Source: Argopecten irradians
Lineage: Eukaryota; Mollusca; Bivalvia; Pectinida; Pectinidae
Length of the DNA: 64,000 nt
Assembly: GCF_041381155.1 (NCBI RefSeq)
Contig: NC_091143.1
Coordinates: 22,967,695 to 23,031,694, forward strand
Direction of reading: 5' to 3'
The position numbers and the translations under genes were made by a program. Numbering within the stretch: the first letter of the stretch is position 1; every line of letters begins with the position of its first letter. Below, one piece after another: positions 1 to 28,400 of the stretch. Under the pieces are notes generated by a model that worked only from the letters and a program-made list of their open reading frames with translations, did not search any database and was not told the origin of the DNA.

Positions 1-3000
1 ACAACAAAATCCTTTCTCTTCTTGAGACAGCTCCCTCATTTTTGTAAGACACACCAAAGTTTTTTCCAGGGTCTCGTCGGGTTAATGAAATGGTCTCTCC
101 ATCAAAGTCTGAAAATTAAAGTTATCATATTAAAAAATACTTTTTTACAGTATATTATGTTATAAAGTAAATTAATGAAGCACTGTGCTATTATTATAAA
201 AAAAAAAAAATTAATAAAATCTTTTTGAATCTGTGAATACACTGTAATCTTTATGGTATCAATTATTATAGTGTTTACAAATGAAATATCTTTAGTGTCT
301 ACTTTGAGTGATCAAAGATTGCTGTTTCTACCTATTATTTTAATGAAAACATCAAATTTTCATTAATTGTTCGACATATCTTTCAATACACTTTCTATGG
401 AACATTGTTTTCTTCCCTATTGATCAATGTTTTTCTTACCATACAATCCTTAAAGGCATCACACTGTTTTTATGTCCCCTGGGAGCAGCATTCGGACTAG
501 TACAGAAAACATATCCAGGAAATCATCAAAACGACATATCTCCTGTTCCATCCTCTGAAAACACCTGGCAAATAGTCGCTGTCGGAAAGGGTTTTCCTGA
601 AAGGTTTTCACAAATAAATGATAAGAATCCAGACTTGACCTAATGTTACAATATGACAAAATTAATTTAACCAGGTAGTTTTAAACATGTTTTCTTCGAA
701 CGAAAATGATTGGGTACAAATTTTTTTAACTACGATAAAAAGCCCTCTCCATGTAGCAAATTTCATAAGGTAATTAAAAAATACCTGAGGATTTATGGGA
801 AAAATTCCACACACATTTCTTTCCTAAATTGATTATAGAGCGTCTTCACCTTGATGTTCAGGGGCATTTTTTCCAGTTGATGTAGAGGAATCTTCACAGA
901 GATGAAGCCTGGCCTCGCTTCATGTCAAGAGGAACATGTTTCAGGGTACAGAGCCTGGAAACGTCCCCCTGAAAATCCTACAAATAAACATATAAACAAT
1001 AATTATAAATGGATATATATATTAAGAAATCTAATCTTTGGATTTTTGAAATCAATTGTAAAACCATATTGTTTTTAAGGGATATCTCAGGTAATTTATA
1101 GGTGATGAGTAGTTATAATCATTACATAACATAGATTTTTAAAATTAAAATTTCACATTGTACTTTCATAAATTTCATAATATATTTAATGGTATTTAAG
1201 ATAATTTGATAATGCTGATTAAAAATCTTATCTTGATTTTCACATGGTTCTGGTAAAACCTTCTCACTGTTGTATCAAGATCTTGATGCAACAGAAAGAA
1301 GGTTTACTGTAACGACGTGAAAATCAAGATAGTGATTTTTAATCCGATTGAAGGCGCATAAAGATTAGTGAAAGATCATACACAAGTTATGGCAAGTAAT
1401 CAAGTTTTTAGAATACTATTGTTTCTATTGTCCTATGTATTCATTATCACTATGGGTGATCTTATATGTGTGGCTTATGTAACATGATATTGCGATTTAT
1501 TAAACAAGTGTTAATGATTTTATATGCCACTTAAAACTTAAGCCAAGTGGTATATCAAAATTATTTAACAAGTTTAAATCGTTACACAGTCACAAGTATA
1601 GATGTATAAGATTATATTTATTAATTTTGTTTATATTTCACATTAAAAACTAGCTTAACTGAAAAAAAACCCTTTTAATATCGATTCAATATAAGAGAGG
1701 CAAAATGAGACTCAAAATGTGACGTTTCCATCAACCGAGACAGACAATCACATGGATGTCATACAGGTATTTTGATTATGCTGTTACAATAGGGTAACCT
1801 ACACATGTGCCTTATGATATTCAAATAATAGGACAGTGATTTTTCAGGGTATTTTGGGAAAAAGTTTTTGTAACAAATTGGGGAATTTTTAATTGCAAAA
1901 AAAGCAGTTTTGGGAAAACTTACCATTTACTGAACATGGTATAATAAGTGATTAGATATTGTAAAACAGTAAACTGTTTCATTTTATGAAAAGGTGACGA
2001 CCATCACAACAGTTTCAGGGTAGTTTGTTTTTTTAACATTAAAAAACAAGGAGGAGAGATTTTCGTGTTTTGTTTGTTTTTCAGAGATTTTGATTTTGAA
2101 TTTTTTCATTGTAACTGGGAATTAAATACGCCGATTCCGGATACAACATTCAGTCAGTTTAGTCATTTCAATCACCAACGTGACTTATTTAAGGGTTGAA
2201 ACAAAATGGCGGCATATGTTGTAACACGGTTTACATATCATGACAGATTATTGTATTAAATTATGCACGAAAATGTTGATTTTTAAGGAAATGAACATGT
2301 TGCATCTGGGCCTAGCAGTTGAAAAATTAAACGTAGCTGACGTCTCACTCCACATTTATTGTATAAATATTACACTGGGTGCATTTTTTCCAAAACTCAA
2401 ATAACAACTAAGAAACACAAAAACCTAACAGTTTTATCTTTAGTTAGTTGATTATTTCCGTTATCGAGCAAGTATTACCGACTAATGACCCTATACCCGA
2501 CTGATGATATTCTCTGCCTATATAAGCGTCCCACCGCCATGGACAGAAAAATGAGGCCCTAAATTTTATCGGCGATCCACAAGACCAAAATCAACGTTTT
2601 TCTACCTCCTACCCAGAAGAGTTTCCCATTTATCCGCTGAATCTGGCGTAATTGGGGGAATGGGGCTCGATATACCGACCTCCAATTATATAAGGGAGAA
2701 AAAATCAACTGTATTATAAACATGATTAACAGAGGGCTTAAGCAGGCTAGTTTATGATAAATGATGGTTTTGACAATCAACAAAAACAGTACAGAGAGTA
2801 AGGGCCGTGACCAAAACTGTACAAAATAACTGAAACTTTTCAAAATATAAAGTGTCTGATAAGGTAGTTTAGTTCTTTTACCGAGTCTCTGGATTTAAAA
2901 TTAACTCAAACTTTTATAAATTTTTGTTTACATACCTCAGCAATCTCCTTTCTTGTGAAGAACGTACAGTCCTAAAACAAATGTGAGAAATAAAAGTTAA

Positions 3001-6000
3001 TACAGTAATGTTACTGTAACCCTCAAAATTACAGACTGAATATCATAGAATAGACATCTGTTGCAATGGATCAACTTTAGCAGCATTGAGATAAGCTGGA
3101 GGAATTTTGTAGTCTTGTACAGCATTGGTCTTAGTCAGGTATAATTTGGTAGAGGTAGCAAACCAGAGAAGAACAGCCAGGCCCACGGTCCTATATTTTT
3201 TATTAAGTGGGGAGGCCCGCTGTTTTTAGCCAATGCAAAAACAATTAAAAATCAAATATATTCTAAATTGGTACATCCAATATGGAGGGTTTTTGATATA
3301 ATTTCAGTTTTTTCAAAAATAAACATAAACAAAAATGTGAATAGATATTACCAATACAGTGTGCTCCTCCTCCTTAAGAGCGTCTTATTGACCAAGGAAA
3401 AATGCTAGCAATAAACTTGAAGGAAAAATGCCATTGGCGCGGTTTTAGAGGCAAAAATAGTTGAAAAAATCCCACCTAATCTAAACTACACTATGATATT
3501 ATTCAGCGTTTATTTTATGTGTGCAAATTGAGAGTAGAGAGTTCACTATTTGATGAAGGTCATAATAAAAAAATTGAGAACAGATATTCTAGACAATCAT
3601 TCTCTTACTCATGCAATTTTGGGCTAAATATACAAGATATTTTGCAATTATTTCAGGTATTATTTTGTGTTACCATGGGTATTCTCTCATGCATGGAATA
3701 AGGCGCAGAAATATTGCCAGAGATTCTGTATCACAATAATCAAATTTATGAAATAGTGTCAAAAGTTGTGCATATTAATCATATATATACTTGTTGTACC
3801 GGTATTTTACAGTTAGAAATGCACTATATCTAATATTTTTTTTTTTTTTTCTTTTATCTCTTTTCTAAGGCGTTGCTGCCTTAATTTCATAGATTGACCA
3901 AATCTACTGTTTTATCTTCTACCGATAATATACTTCATTGAAAAAAGATATTTTCGAGAGGAAGTGGCAAAGTGACAGATTGTAAATAAGCCAGCGCCAC
4001 TGTTCAATATAGCTGGGAACCACAAGAAAACAGTGTCATGATACAGGGATAAATCATGACATTTTCACATGGGATGGTGTAAGGGTGAGGTTTAATTGGC
4101 TAATTTTAGGCACTCATTTTTCATTGTCATTTTTATAACATGCTTCTTGTTAAATAATTTGTGCTAAAATATCATAATTGCATTCAAGATGTTTGAAAGA
4201 CAAACTCCAATAAAAACTTATTGGATGTTAAACTCAACCCATAATATCATGTAATTCCTGAATAAATTTAACCTGATTAATTGCCCCGGATAACCCTATG
4301 GAATCTTAAGAGCAATAGTGTTATTTATGTGATTTGTTTTCTGAAAAAAAAAAACAACACTATTATACATTGTCTAGATCTCAAAAAATGCATGTATTGT
4401 TGTCCCAAAAATTGATTGTGCGGTAACGCAAGGCCGTTAATTTGTCTATTATAACGCAATATTCATACTTATCATGAGGAAAAGACAGTCAAATTTTTGA
4501 TAAAAAATAGGTTTGGCAGGATGACTTATACAGATTATTCACAAGTAAAATGCATTAATTCCTTGGTTAAAGAAATATCAAAACCATAATGTCATATACA
4601 TGAAAATTTCCAAAATCCAATGATGTCACTGTCATTTAATTAGGAATCACATAAACCGTTTATAATCAGTTTGGGGCAAGAGGCAACAGTATAAGTAGGG
4701 TTGTATTCTGACCTTATTTTTATTTTTGACTTCCATAGAGAAATTTTAATACGTCATATAGATACACAATCTGGAATAATGACAGTGGTTGACTTGATTA
4801 CGTGTTCATCTTAAATTAGATACTTCATACCGTAGGTTCAAATATTGAAGAAATACTTGATTTGAGTTTTTCCACTGCACTGTCATAGAGAGAAGTCTCA
4901 AAAAAACAACGATTCAAATATTCAAATCCCTTGTTAAATCATAAAATGTACATAGAAAAAGGACTTTTAAAATTTAAAATAATTACCATCCCCATTATGG
5001 TTAGCTTTTTATGAGAGGAAAATTCAATCGAAAATGTACCTAATCATTGTTGGGAGGAAATTGTGGCAGTACTCGCTTACTCTGTGACATAAAAGATAAC
5101 GCGTATAATCGTATATATGTCATTTTTGTTCGTGGGCAATCATGTTCCATGAGACAATAATTTGGTTTGTGTTTTCGAGAATGTCTTATATGAAATTTAT
5201 AAACTTTAGTGTATAAGGAAGCAGACAAACCAAGGAGTGAAGAACAGGCCAGCCGCTGTTCGCTATATGTTTTATTAAGTGTGATGAGCCCCTGTTTTGA
5301 GCCATGCAAAAACAATTAAAAATCAAAATATATTCTGAAATATTGGTACATCCAATATGGAGGGTTTGATATAAGATTTTTCATTTTTTTTCAAAAATAA
5401 ACATAACAAAAAATGGGGTTAGAGATTACAATTCTGGGCCACCTCCGGAAGTGCGTCTTGACCGGAAATGCTAGCTTTACTTGAAGGAAAATCCATGGCG
5501 CGGGTTTAGGCAAAAATATTGAAAAATCCACCTAATCGACCTATGAAATGAATTAGCTTATTTTGCCATTGTGATAGAAGTGCTCAATTTGAGGTAGGGT
5601 CTTAAGAAAAAAATTGAGTAACAATGTACAAATTTATCTGCAATTTTGAGGCTAAAAAATCATGATATTTTTGCAATTTTTCAGCAGGTATTTTTTTTGT
5701 TGTTACCATGGTATTCTCATGGCATGAATAAGCGCAGAATTATGGCCGGAAATCTGTATCCAAATATCAAATTGTAATTGCAAAAGTTGTGCTGATTAAT
5801 AATATATCATACTTTTTGTACAGGTATTTTTTACAGTTAAATGACTATATCTATATTTCTAAGAAAGGCGTGCTCCTTAATTTCATAGATTGTCCAAATT
5901 CTACTGTGTTTCTGCTAGGGACCATTGAGAATAGAGTTGTGTGGTACTGTGTACATCTGGGTGGGTAGAGTTGGATAACATTGGTAGAGTTGAATGGCAT

Positions 6001-6967
6001 TGGACAGGGTTGGGTGGCATTAGGTAGAATTGGGTGACATTGGGTAGAAATGGGTGACATTGAGTAGCATTGGGTAGTACTGGGTAGAGTTAGGCGACAT
6101 TTGTACAGTTGGGTGACATTGCATAGAGTTGGGTGACAGTGGTAGAATTGGGTGGCATAGGACAGGGTTAGGTGGCATTAAGTAGAATTGGGTGACCTTA
6201 GCTAGAGTTTGGTGGCATTGTGTAGAGTTGGGTGGCATTGGGTAGAGTTGGGTGACATATGGGTACAGTTAGGTCACATAGGTGGGTAGAGTTTGCTTGG
6301 CATTGGCTAGAGTTGGGTGGCATTGGGTAGGGTTGGTTGACTTTAGGTAGGGTTGAATTGGGTGACATTGGATAGAGATAGGCATTATTTGCAGAGTTGG
6401 GTGACATCACGTAGAGTTGGGTGATAGTGGTAGAGTTGGGTGGCATTGGACAAGGTTAGGTGGCATTGGTTAGAGTAGGGTGGCATTGGGTAGGGTTAGG
6501 TGGCATTGGGGAGAGATGGTGAGATTGGGTAGGGTTAAATTGAGTTGCATTAAGTAGAGTGGAGTGACAGTGGTAGAGTTGAGTAACATTTGGTAGAGTT
6601 AGGTGGCATTAGGTAGGGTTGGGTGACATATGGGTAAAGTTGGGTGACAATGAATAGACAGGAGTGAGTATGGTAGAGTTGGGTGGCATTGAGTAGATTT
6701 GGAACTCATTGGGTATGTTGGCATTGGATAGAGTTGGTGAATTCATGTTGAGTAGGTTGAACATTTTATCAAAAAAACTAGAGTGATAAAGTTGAATGAC
6801 ATAAGGCCTAACAGCTATAAACATAACTGTAACTGACAATATTAGTTGTTAGGTTACCAGCATCAGTACCATCACAACATGCACATAAAATCAGAAGCCA
6901 ATCATACAAAGAATACCTGATATGCTTCCAGCTGGTCTTCCGTAAATGTGGTTACCTTATTTCCCAT
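1..6967 (-). CDS. CIB2: CIB2/CIB3-like EF-hand protein, 3' end off window, coding frame disrupted
   Basis: Calcium- and integrin-binding family member, an N-myristoylated EF-hand protein (in vertebrates CIB2/CIB3 bind integrin tails and the TMC mechanotransduction channel). Exons on the minus strand: 6917-6967 (MGNKVTTFTEDQLEAYQ, a myristoylation-type MGN start), 2936-2971 (DCTFFTRKEIAE), about 803-968 (pieces RFQALYPE, VPLDMK, KIPLHQLEKMP), about 442-600 (ENPFRQR, DDFLDMFSV) and 1-108 (DFDGE, LEKTL, ELSQEEK). The order and motifs match CIB3 closely. Acceptors and donors are all GT-AG. Exons 1-2 are clean, but exons 3-5 need several one- or two-base corrections, mostly extra bases, to keep the CIB frame. 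Either the assembly is poor here or this is a pseudogene. CIB2 and CIB3 cannot be separated. The C-terminal EF-hand lies beyond base 1. Introns hold repeats listed separately. Confidence 0.75.
1210..1344. repeat. Long imperfect palindrome (MITE-like)
   Basis: GATTAAAAATCTTATCTTGATTTTCAC on the left is mirrored by GTGAAAATCAAGATAGTGATTTTTAATC on the right, and the arms continue inward (GTAAAACCTTCT versus AGAAGGTTTACTG, then TTGTATCAAGATCTTGATGCAA at the centre). The whole 135 bp folds into one hairpin, as fold-back MITEs do. It lies in the CIB-like intron between exons 2 and 3. Confidence 0.6.
3160..3920. repeat. Dispersed direct repeat, copy 1 (indel-rich)
   Basis: This 0.75-kb stretch is homologous in the same orientation to about 5230-5912. 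Shared anchors include ATGCAAAAACAATTAAAAATC, TACATCCAATATGGAGGGTT, ATGCTAGC with ACTTGAAGGAAAA, and CCTTAATTTCATAGATTG. The copies differ mainly by one- to three-base insertions or deletions, and copy 1 is the longer. It lies in the first CIB-like intron. No coding content is seen. Confidence 0.7.
5230..5912. repeat. Dispersed direct repeat, copy 2 (indel-rich)
   Basis: Partner of the repeat at 3160-3920, with the same anchor order and spacing apart from many small indels. It ends directly against the 20-bp minisatellite. It could be an unclassified transposon or a local duplication; I see no terminal inverted repeats. Confidence 0.65.
5925..6775. repeat. 20-bp minisatellite (TTGGGTGGCATTGGGTAGAG type)
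   Basis: About 40 degenerate units of a 20-base G/T-rich motif: GGGTAGAGTTGGGTGRCATT with variants. The complement strand has no stop in any frame of the consensus, so overlapping minus-strand reading frames translate as proline/asparagine/threonine-rich repeats (MPPNSTQCHPT-like). These are a by-product of the 20-base period and not genes. It lies in the first CIB-like intron. Confidence 0.9.
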
Positions 6968-7393
6968 TGTTACATTCAACTTCTACGCACATATGCGTAG
7001 AAATTGAGTGATCATCTCTTGTCTATTTTTGATATGTTGACAGTTCATGTGATAACATGTGACTTCCGGTTTTTCCACAGTTGACATTAAATTTATTAAA
7101 AACATTAAGAAAAGAAATATTATATGGTCATTATTAACATCTCAAATGAATAGATATGCGTTTAGATATAACAAAAATTCTTGACAACACTATTGTGAAG
7201 GAAAAAATGGAACAGAAATTTAACAAATACTCGGAACTAAATATTTGGGTATTTAACTTGTCCTGTACCGGAAATGAATTATCTCCCTTGAACTTAGGGA
7301 GGAGGACAGATGAAAATGAAAACAAACATCGGTTTAGGATGTGAATAGAGCGAACTTCTTGTTATCTCAGTTCATATTTTTTTAAACAGTAAT
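6968..7393. promoter_or_regulatory. Shared upstream region of CIB-like gene and VPS34
   Basis: 426 bp separate the start codon of the minus-strand CIB-like gene from the start codon of plus-strand VPS34, a head-to-head arrangement that implies a compact or bidirectional promoter. No TATA box is obvious. A short overlapping reading frame in both directions at 7134-7344 has no recognisable product. Confidence 0.5.
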
Positions 7394-23711
<16,318 letters not shown>

Positions 23712-25302
23712 ATCCATGTTTATGGAGCTTAGATACGACACATCCACATGGACCTCCACATCAGGAGACTGATCAGACTGGCCTGGAATCACAATTTCCT
23801 TACTTACAAAGCTCAGATACCCTAGCAATGTGATTGACTGGTAGAATTCATAAGCGAGAAAGTTTTGTTCCATACCGATGAAAGCATGTTAGGGATCGTG
23901 CTGTACATGGAATCTACCGAAATCCATTTGTCAGGCAGGTGACAACATGTCTTCTCACGTCACATCAGGAAGCCATGATAATTCAAGTTCAGTTTTTGGT
24001 ACACATATATAACTAATACTGAAAAGTTTCCATAAACATAGCAACTTCAGGAGTGCAAACTCTGAAACACATGCCTGTTATCAAATGGAGACTGGAGTTT
24101 TCTCCCCTTTAATGTGCAATATTTATAACAGCTGTCAAACAGGTCTGTTACATATACTGTGTACCTCCATCATAAATCAGGTGCCAGTTGTGATTTTACT
24201 GGACTGAGATGGAGGAACGTGTCATCATCAATTGATGTATTTCTGTTGGCAGGATAAGGAGACAATTAATTTAGTGCATACTTCAAAAGCATCAATAGTG
24301 CTGTTGTTTTCTTGTTCATTTAATAGTTAATGATGATACAAGGCTTATATGAATTTGTTTTCTTTCTGCAAGCCTTGATACCATCATATTGTATGGTTGT
24401 CTGCTGTGCATGAGAGACTGAGCATTGCTGGTTGTCTGTGTCGTAGTCCAGTAATATAACAATCATGTATGTGAAATATCTGGTGTATGAGAGCATTCCA
24501 TTTTATCCACTATTTGTAATGCAATGAAATGAAACTATTTCTATTGCGACTAAATAAAACGTGATACCAAATTTAACTCTACTTCTGCTTTCTTTATCAT
24601 TTTAATTCTGATAACTGATGTTATCATTCCTTTCCCAAGTGTAATTAGGTAATATACAGTATATGCCACATGACCTTTACAGTACGTAATAGTTGCTATG
24701 TATTGGCTGCAGGTCTGTTTTAGTCACAGAACTTTGAATTTCCTTATTTCAGTAGATCATCATACTGTCAAGCACATCATTTTAGACATCTATTAAAAGA
24801 ATTTTCCAAAATAAAACTGTTTTTTCAATTCCTGAAGTTTTCAAGAGTCAGACACTTATTCTTAATAGCCATAGCATGCCAAGTTTAGTATACGATTACT
24901 TCACAATAATCACATGAAGTTTTATCAAAATAATGGGAATATATTGGTAATTCAGCATGGTAGCAGTTATCCTTGATCCATCACTGTTGATATATCCAAC
25001 CCTGATTCACAATCAAGATTACAGAGACAGCGACACCCAAATCCAAAGTCACATAGTCAACCCACTATGGTGCCATTATTCAATTCTTTTGACCAAATTA
25101 CCTTCTCATCTGTGGTCACACAGAGAACCTTCAGTTTTAATCAGGGGTGGATATAGTGACAGTGATAGTAAGGCCTGGAATATTGAGGCTGGGTAGCAGT
25201 TGTCATATATGTTTCTTAAAACCAAGTCTCATTTAAGATTACTGGGTGTTCCAATTGCAAAAGCTAGGAAAATAACAACACATAGATTGCAATTCAACAT
25301 GA
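23712..25302. other. VPS34 3' UTR and gap to the convergent gene
   Basis: AATAAA at 24553-24558 is the likely VPS34 polyadenylation signal, giving a 3' UTR of about 0.85 kb. From about 24580 to 25302 I see only AT-rich unique sequence and short chance reading frames. The minus-strand SRFBP1 transcript ends near 25303 (AATAAA on that strand). Confidence 0.6.
24553..24558 (+). terminator. Polyadenylation signal of VPS34
   Basis: AATAAA about 840 bp after the second stop codon copy, the first canonical hexamer in a plausible terminal position. Inferred from sequence only. Confidence 0.5.
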
Positions 25303-25308
25303 TTTATT
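25303..25308 (-). terminator. Polyadenylation signal of SRFBP1
   Basis: AATAAA on the minus strand about 145 bp downstream of the SRFBP1 stop codon (25452). Position fits a short 3' UTR. Confidence 0.5.
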
Positions 25309-25451
25309 CTTAATAAAATAAGTGCAGCCATGAAGATGAACAGTGATGATAAGATTCTTGCAGAAACTGAACATAACAAAATGTTTTAGGAGGAATAACA
25401 TGATTTTATCCGTAGATATTACAATAATCCCATGTCCAGCCCAGCTGGTCT

Positions 25452-28400
25452 TCAGTCGTCAAATTTGATCTTTTTCCCTTGGAAGGCCTGAATTCCACCT
25501 TGTTCCTTACGTTTCTTGCTGGCTTGCCACGATGGATGTAGTGAAGCATTTTCTGCAAATAACGAAAAAGATGTTTGCTTTTCAATTGTTTTTGTCATAT
25601 GGTAATTTCAACAAGTTAAAAAGATAATTTTTAACATAAAATATACAGCACACAACAAAGAAATACCTTTCAATAATAAATTCGCTCAAATTTTGAACTA
25701 CGTCCATACTGATTTAACTCAACAACAGTCACTTCAGTTAAGATAGAATTTGAGATTTTCTCTCTCAATGTCATGGGCAAGTGTGCACTTTACTGTTGCG
25801 TTGGTCTAACGGTTGACGATAGCAGTGATATACTCGCCGCACAACTTGTGCAATACCTATTGTATACTGGGTTACAATGTAATGCTAGATGCAAGTTGAT
25901 TGGTTGGTGGCCGTGGCTGATATCGTGTGATATGTGTGACCCACGTGTGATAGACCTATCCTGAACTCATTGGGTGTTACCGTATTCATTAGAACTGCAG
26001 GGTTTGTCCTTACTTTCTATTATCTGTAGTTTTTACAACAGATGTTTCTTCAAAGAAGTGCAACTGTTGTGGAATGAAGTTCATAGCTCTGGCAATAAAT
26101 GCGATAACACAGTTTGCGTGAGCTGCTGTCCGTGTTTCAGCCAGGATAGACTGGATAACTTTTCGCATCATACGCTAGCATAATTCACCGTAGGGAATGT
26201 ACGTCACAAACGTTAGAGAACAACATAATGGCTGCCTTTTTTCTACTAATCTCATGAAAAGATAATCCTTTATAATGAAGATCAGGTATTTCATGACAAA
26301 GTTCACCGTCCGTCAGTACCCCGTTAGCATAACATCTTCCACACACGTTTTTCTTATCAGGTACAGCCATATTGCCTTTCAAACTGTAGAACATTGCCAG
26401 ATAAACTCTGCCCACTTGTTCTATCGCCTGACGTCGGGCAGGCCATGTAAACTCCGCCCCTCCAGACGATTGACAGAACCACTCGACCAGTTGATGTCGC
26501 TTAACATACTGAGGTATTACATCGTTTATTTTGTCAATGGTTAGACCGACACGACAGTAACAGTCATAAAACATGATTATACCACAGTCCCCCAAAACAT
26601 ATTACACAGCAATTACATCACCATACACAACACATCTTATACAGGGAAGCCTATCCTTAAATGAACAGTCTCACATTACTAATCAAGATGTACGCATTTC
26701 TGTATTTTCTTCCAAGACTATGTTATTACAAATAAGCGGTCCATTTAAGCCATTACTACTATCTATCCATCTATTAGATAGAGTATCGTACCTATTATAT
26801 TCTCAATTACCTTCAGACTTTGGTGGAATATTCATTGATGTACCATGATTTGATGAAAACCTGAAAAATAATTGCAAGTCAGAGGTAAGAATATTTTTTT
26901 GATGATGTAAAAATCAATTCAGTACCATTTGCCTTTGATTTGATGAAAACCTGAAAAATAATTGCAAGTCAGAGGTAAGAATATTTTTTTGATGATGTAA
27001 AAATCAATTCATTACCATTTGTCTTTGAGACTGATTTACTTTTAACTCTGTACTTAACGGTGATTTCTGTATATAGAATATAGCAGTACTTTATCGTTTA
27101 TAACAATAATTGACTACAATCTAGCCAAAGTGAATGCTAACTAACCCTTGCTGGGGTGATTTCCAGTCTTGTCCTCCTCTACTGTCGAACCTTCCTCCTT
27201 GGTCACTCCCAAAGTTTCCTGATCCTCTACTCCTATCAAAACCTCCCCTTCCTTTACTTTCATGAAAACTGCCCCGCCCACTATTTCTATCAAACCTGCC
27301 ACGCCCACTATTTCCATCAAAACCTCCCCTTCCTTTGGTCCTATCAAAATTCCCACGCCCCCTATCCCCACCGCGTCCACCTCTCCCCCATCCCTGATAA
27401 CTCCCTTGTTGGGTCTGGACACCTTTGTATGATCCCTGATCCTCATTCCTCCCCCACGACTTTCCGCCCCTTTCTGGTCCCTCTCGTGATTTCCCCCTTA
27501 CACCATATTTGGATTTCTTCTTAGAGTCACTCAAAGAAAACATAAAGGTGGATCTTAGTGCAGTTTTTCCTTTAGACGCTGGATTTCCAACAGGTTCATT
27601 CAGTTCATCCTCATATTCATTAGAATTGTCATTCTCATTTCCATCATCTTCATAACTTCCTGTTTCCTCTTCCTCACTACTCGAGTCACTCCTGACGAAG
27701 AAGGAATCTGAAGTTTTTTTGCGTTTTAATTTTGTTGTTGTAGTGGCTGGTGTGTCATCACTAAATATATTAATATTTTCATCTTTCATGAAATTTTCAT
27801 CGACAACATCGTTGTCCAGCTCTAGCTTCTTCACCACCATTTCACCGCACACTTTTTCTACATTTTGTTTCTTGGGTGATGCGTTTCCACTACTGCTAGG
27901 TTCATCATCACTATCCTGTTCAAAACTTATATCACTTCTGGATTCTTCACTATCCTCTATCTCAGAATTACTGTCATTGTCGCTGATCCCTCTCAACTCT
28001 GACACTATGTCTCGTTTTTGTTTCGAAACTTCAGATAAAGAATGAACACGTTCAGGTCCGTCCATTTCCTTAGAATTAAACTCCACTACTTCTACTTGCT
28101 TTTTTTCACTCTTATTCTTTTTAATTGGTGATTCTTTAACTTTTGTCTTTGCAGATTTAGAAACTTTTGTGGCGTCCTTTTTGGTGGTTTTAGAACTATT
28201 ACTGTTTTCCTGTAGATCTTCAGACACAATGTTACCTTTAGAGGCGGAACCCTCAGAATCACTGTCTGGAATGTTATCTTCCTCCAGAATCTTTTTCTTC
28301 TTTTTGATATTTTTGTCCTTTGGAAGATCAACATTTCTTTCCAGTTTATCCTGGAGGTAGGTTTTAACCATTAGTTGGCCTGTCGTAACATTCGTTATCA

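Noticed and set aside
2559-2843. 94-codon minus-strand frame with a hydrophobic stretch
   Set aside because: Inside a CIB-like intron, no known family, and in a stretch with doubtful base accuracy.
5851-6839. Several overlapping minus-strand frames rich in Pro/Asn/Thr/Ser
   Set aside because: They follow the 20-bp minisatellite and are open only because its consensus has no stop in any frame; no start context or splice support.
27156-27524. 122-codon plus-strand frame opposite SRFBP1 exon 5
   Set aside because: Shadow of the GC-rich RGG-coding sequence; no family resemblance, and the minus strand is clearly the coding one.
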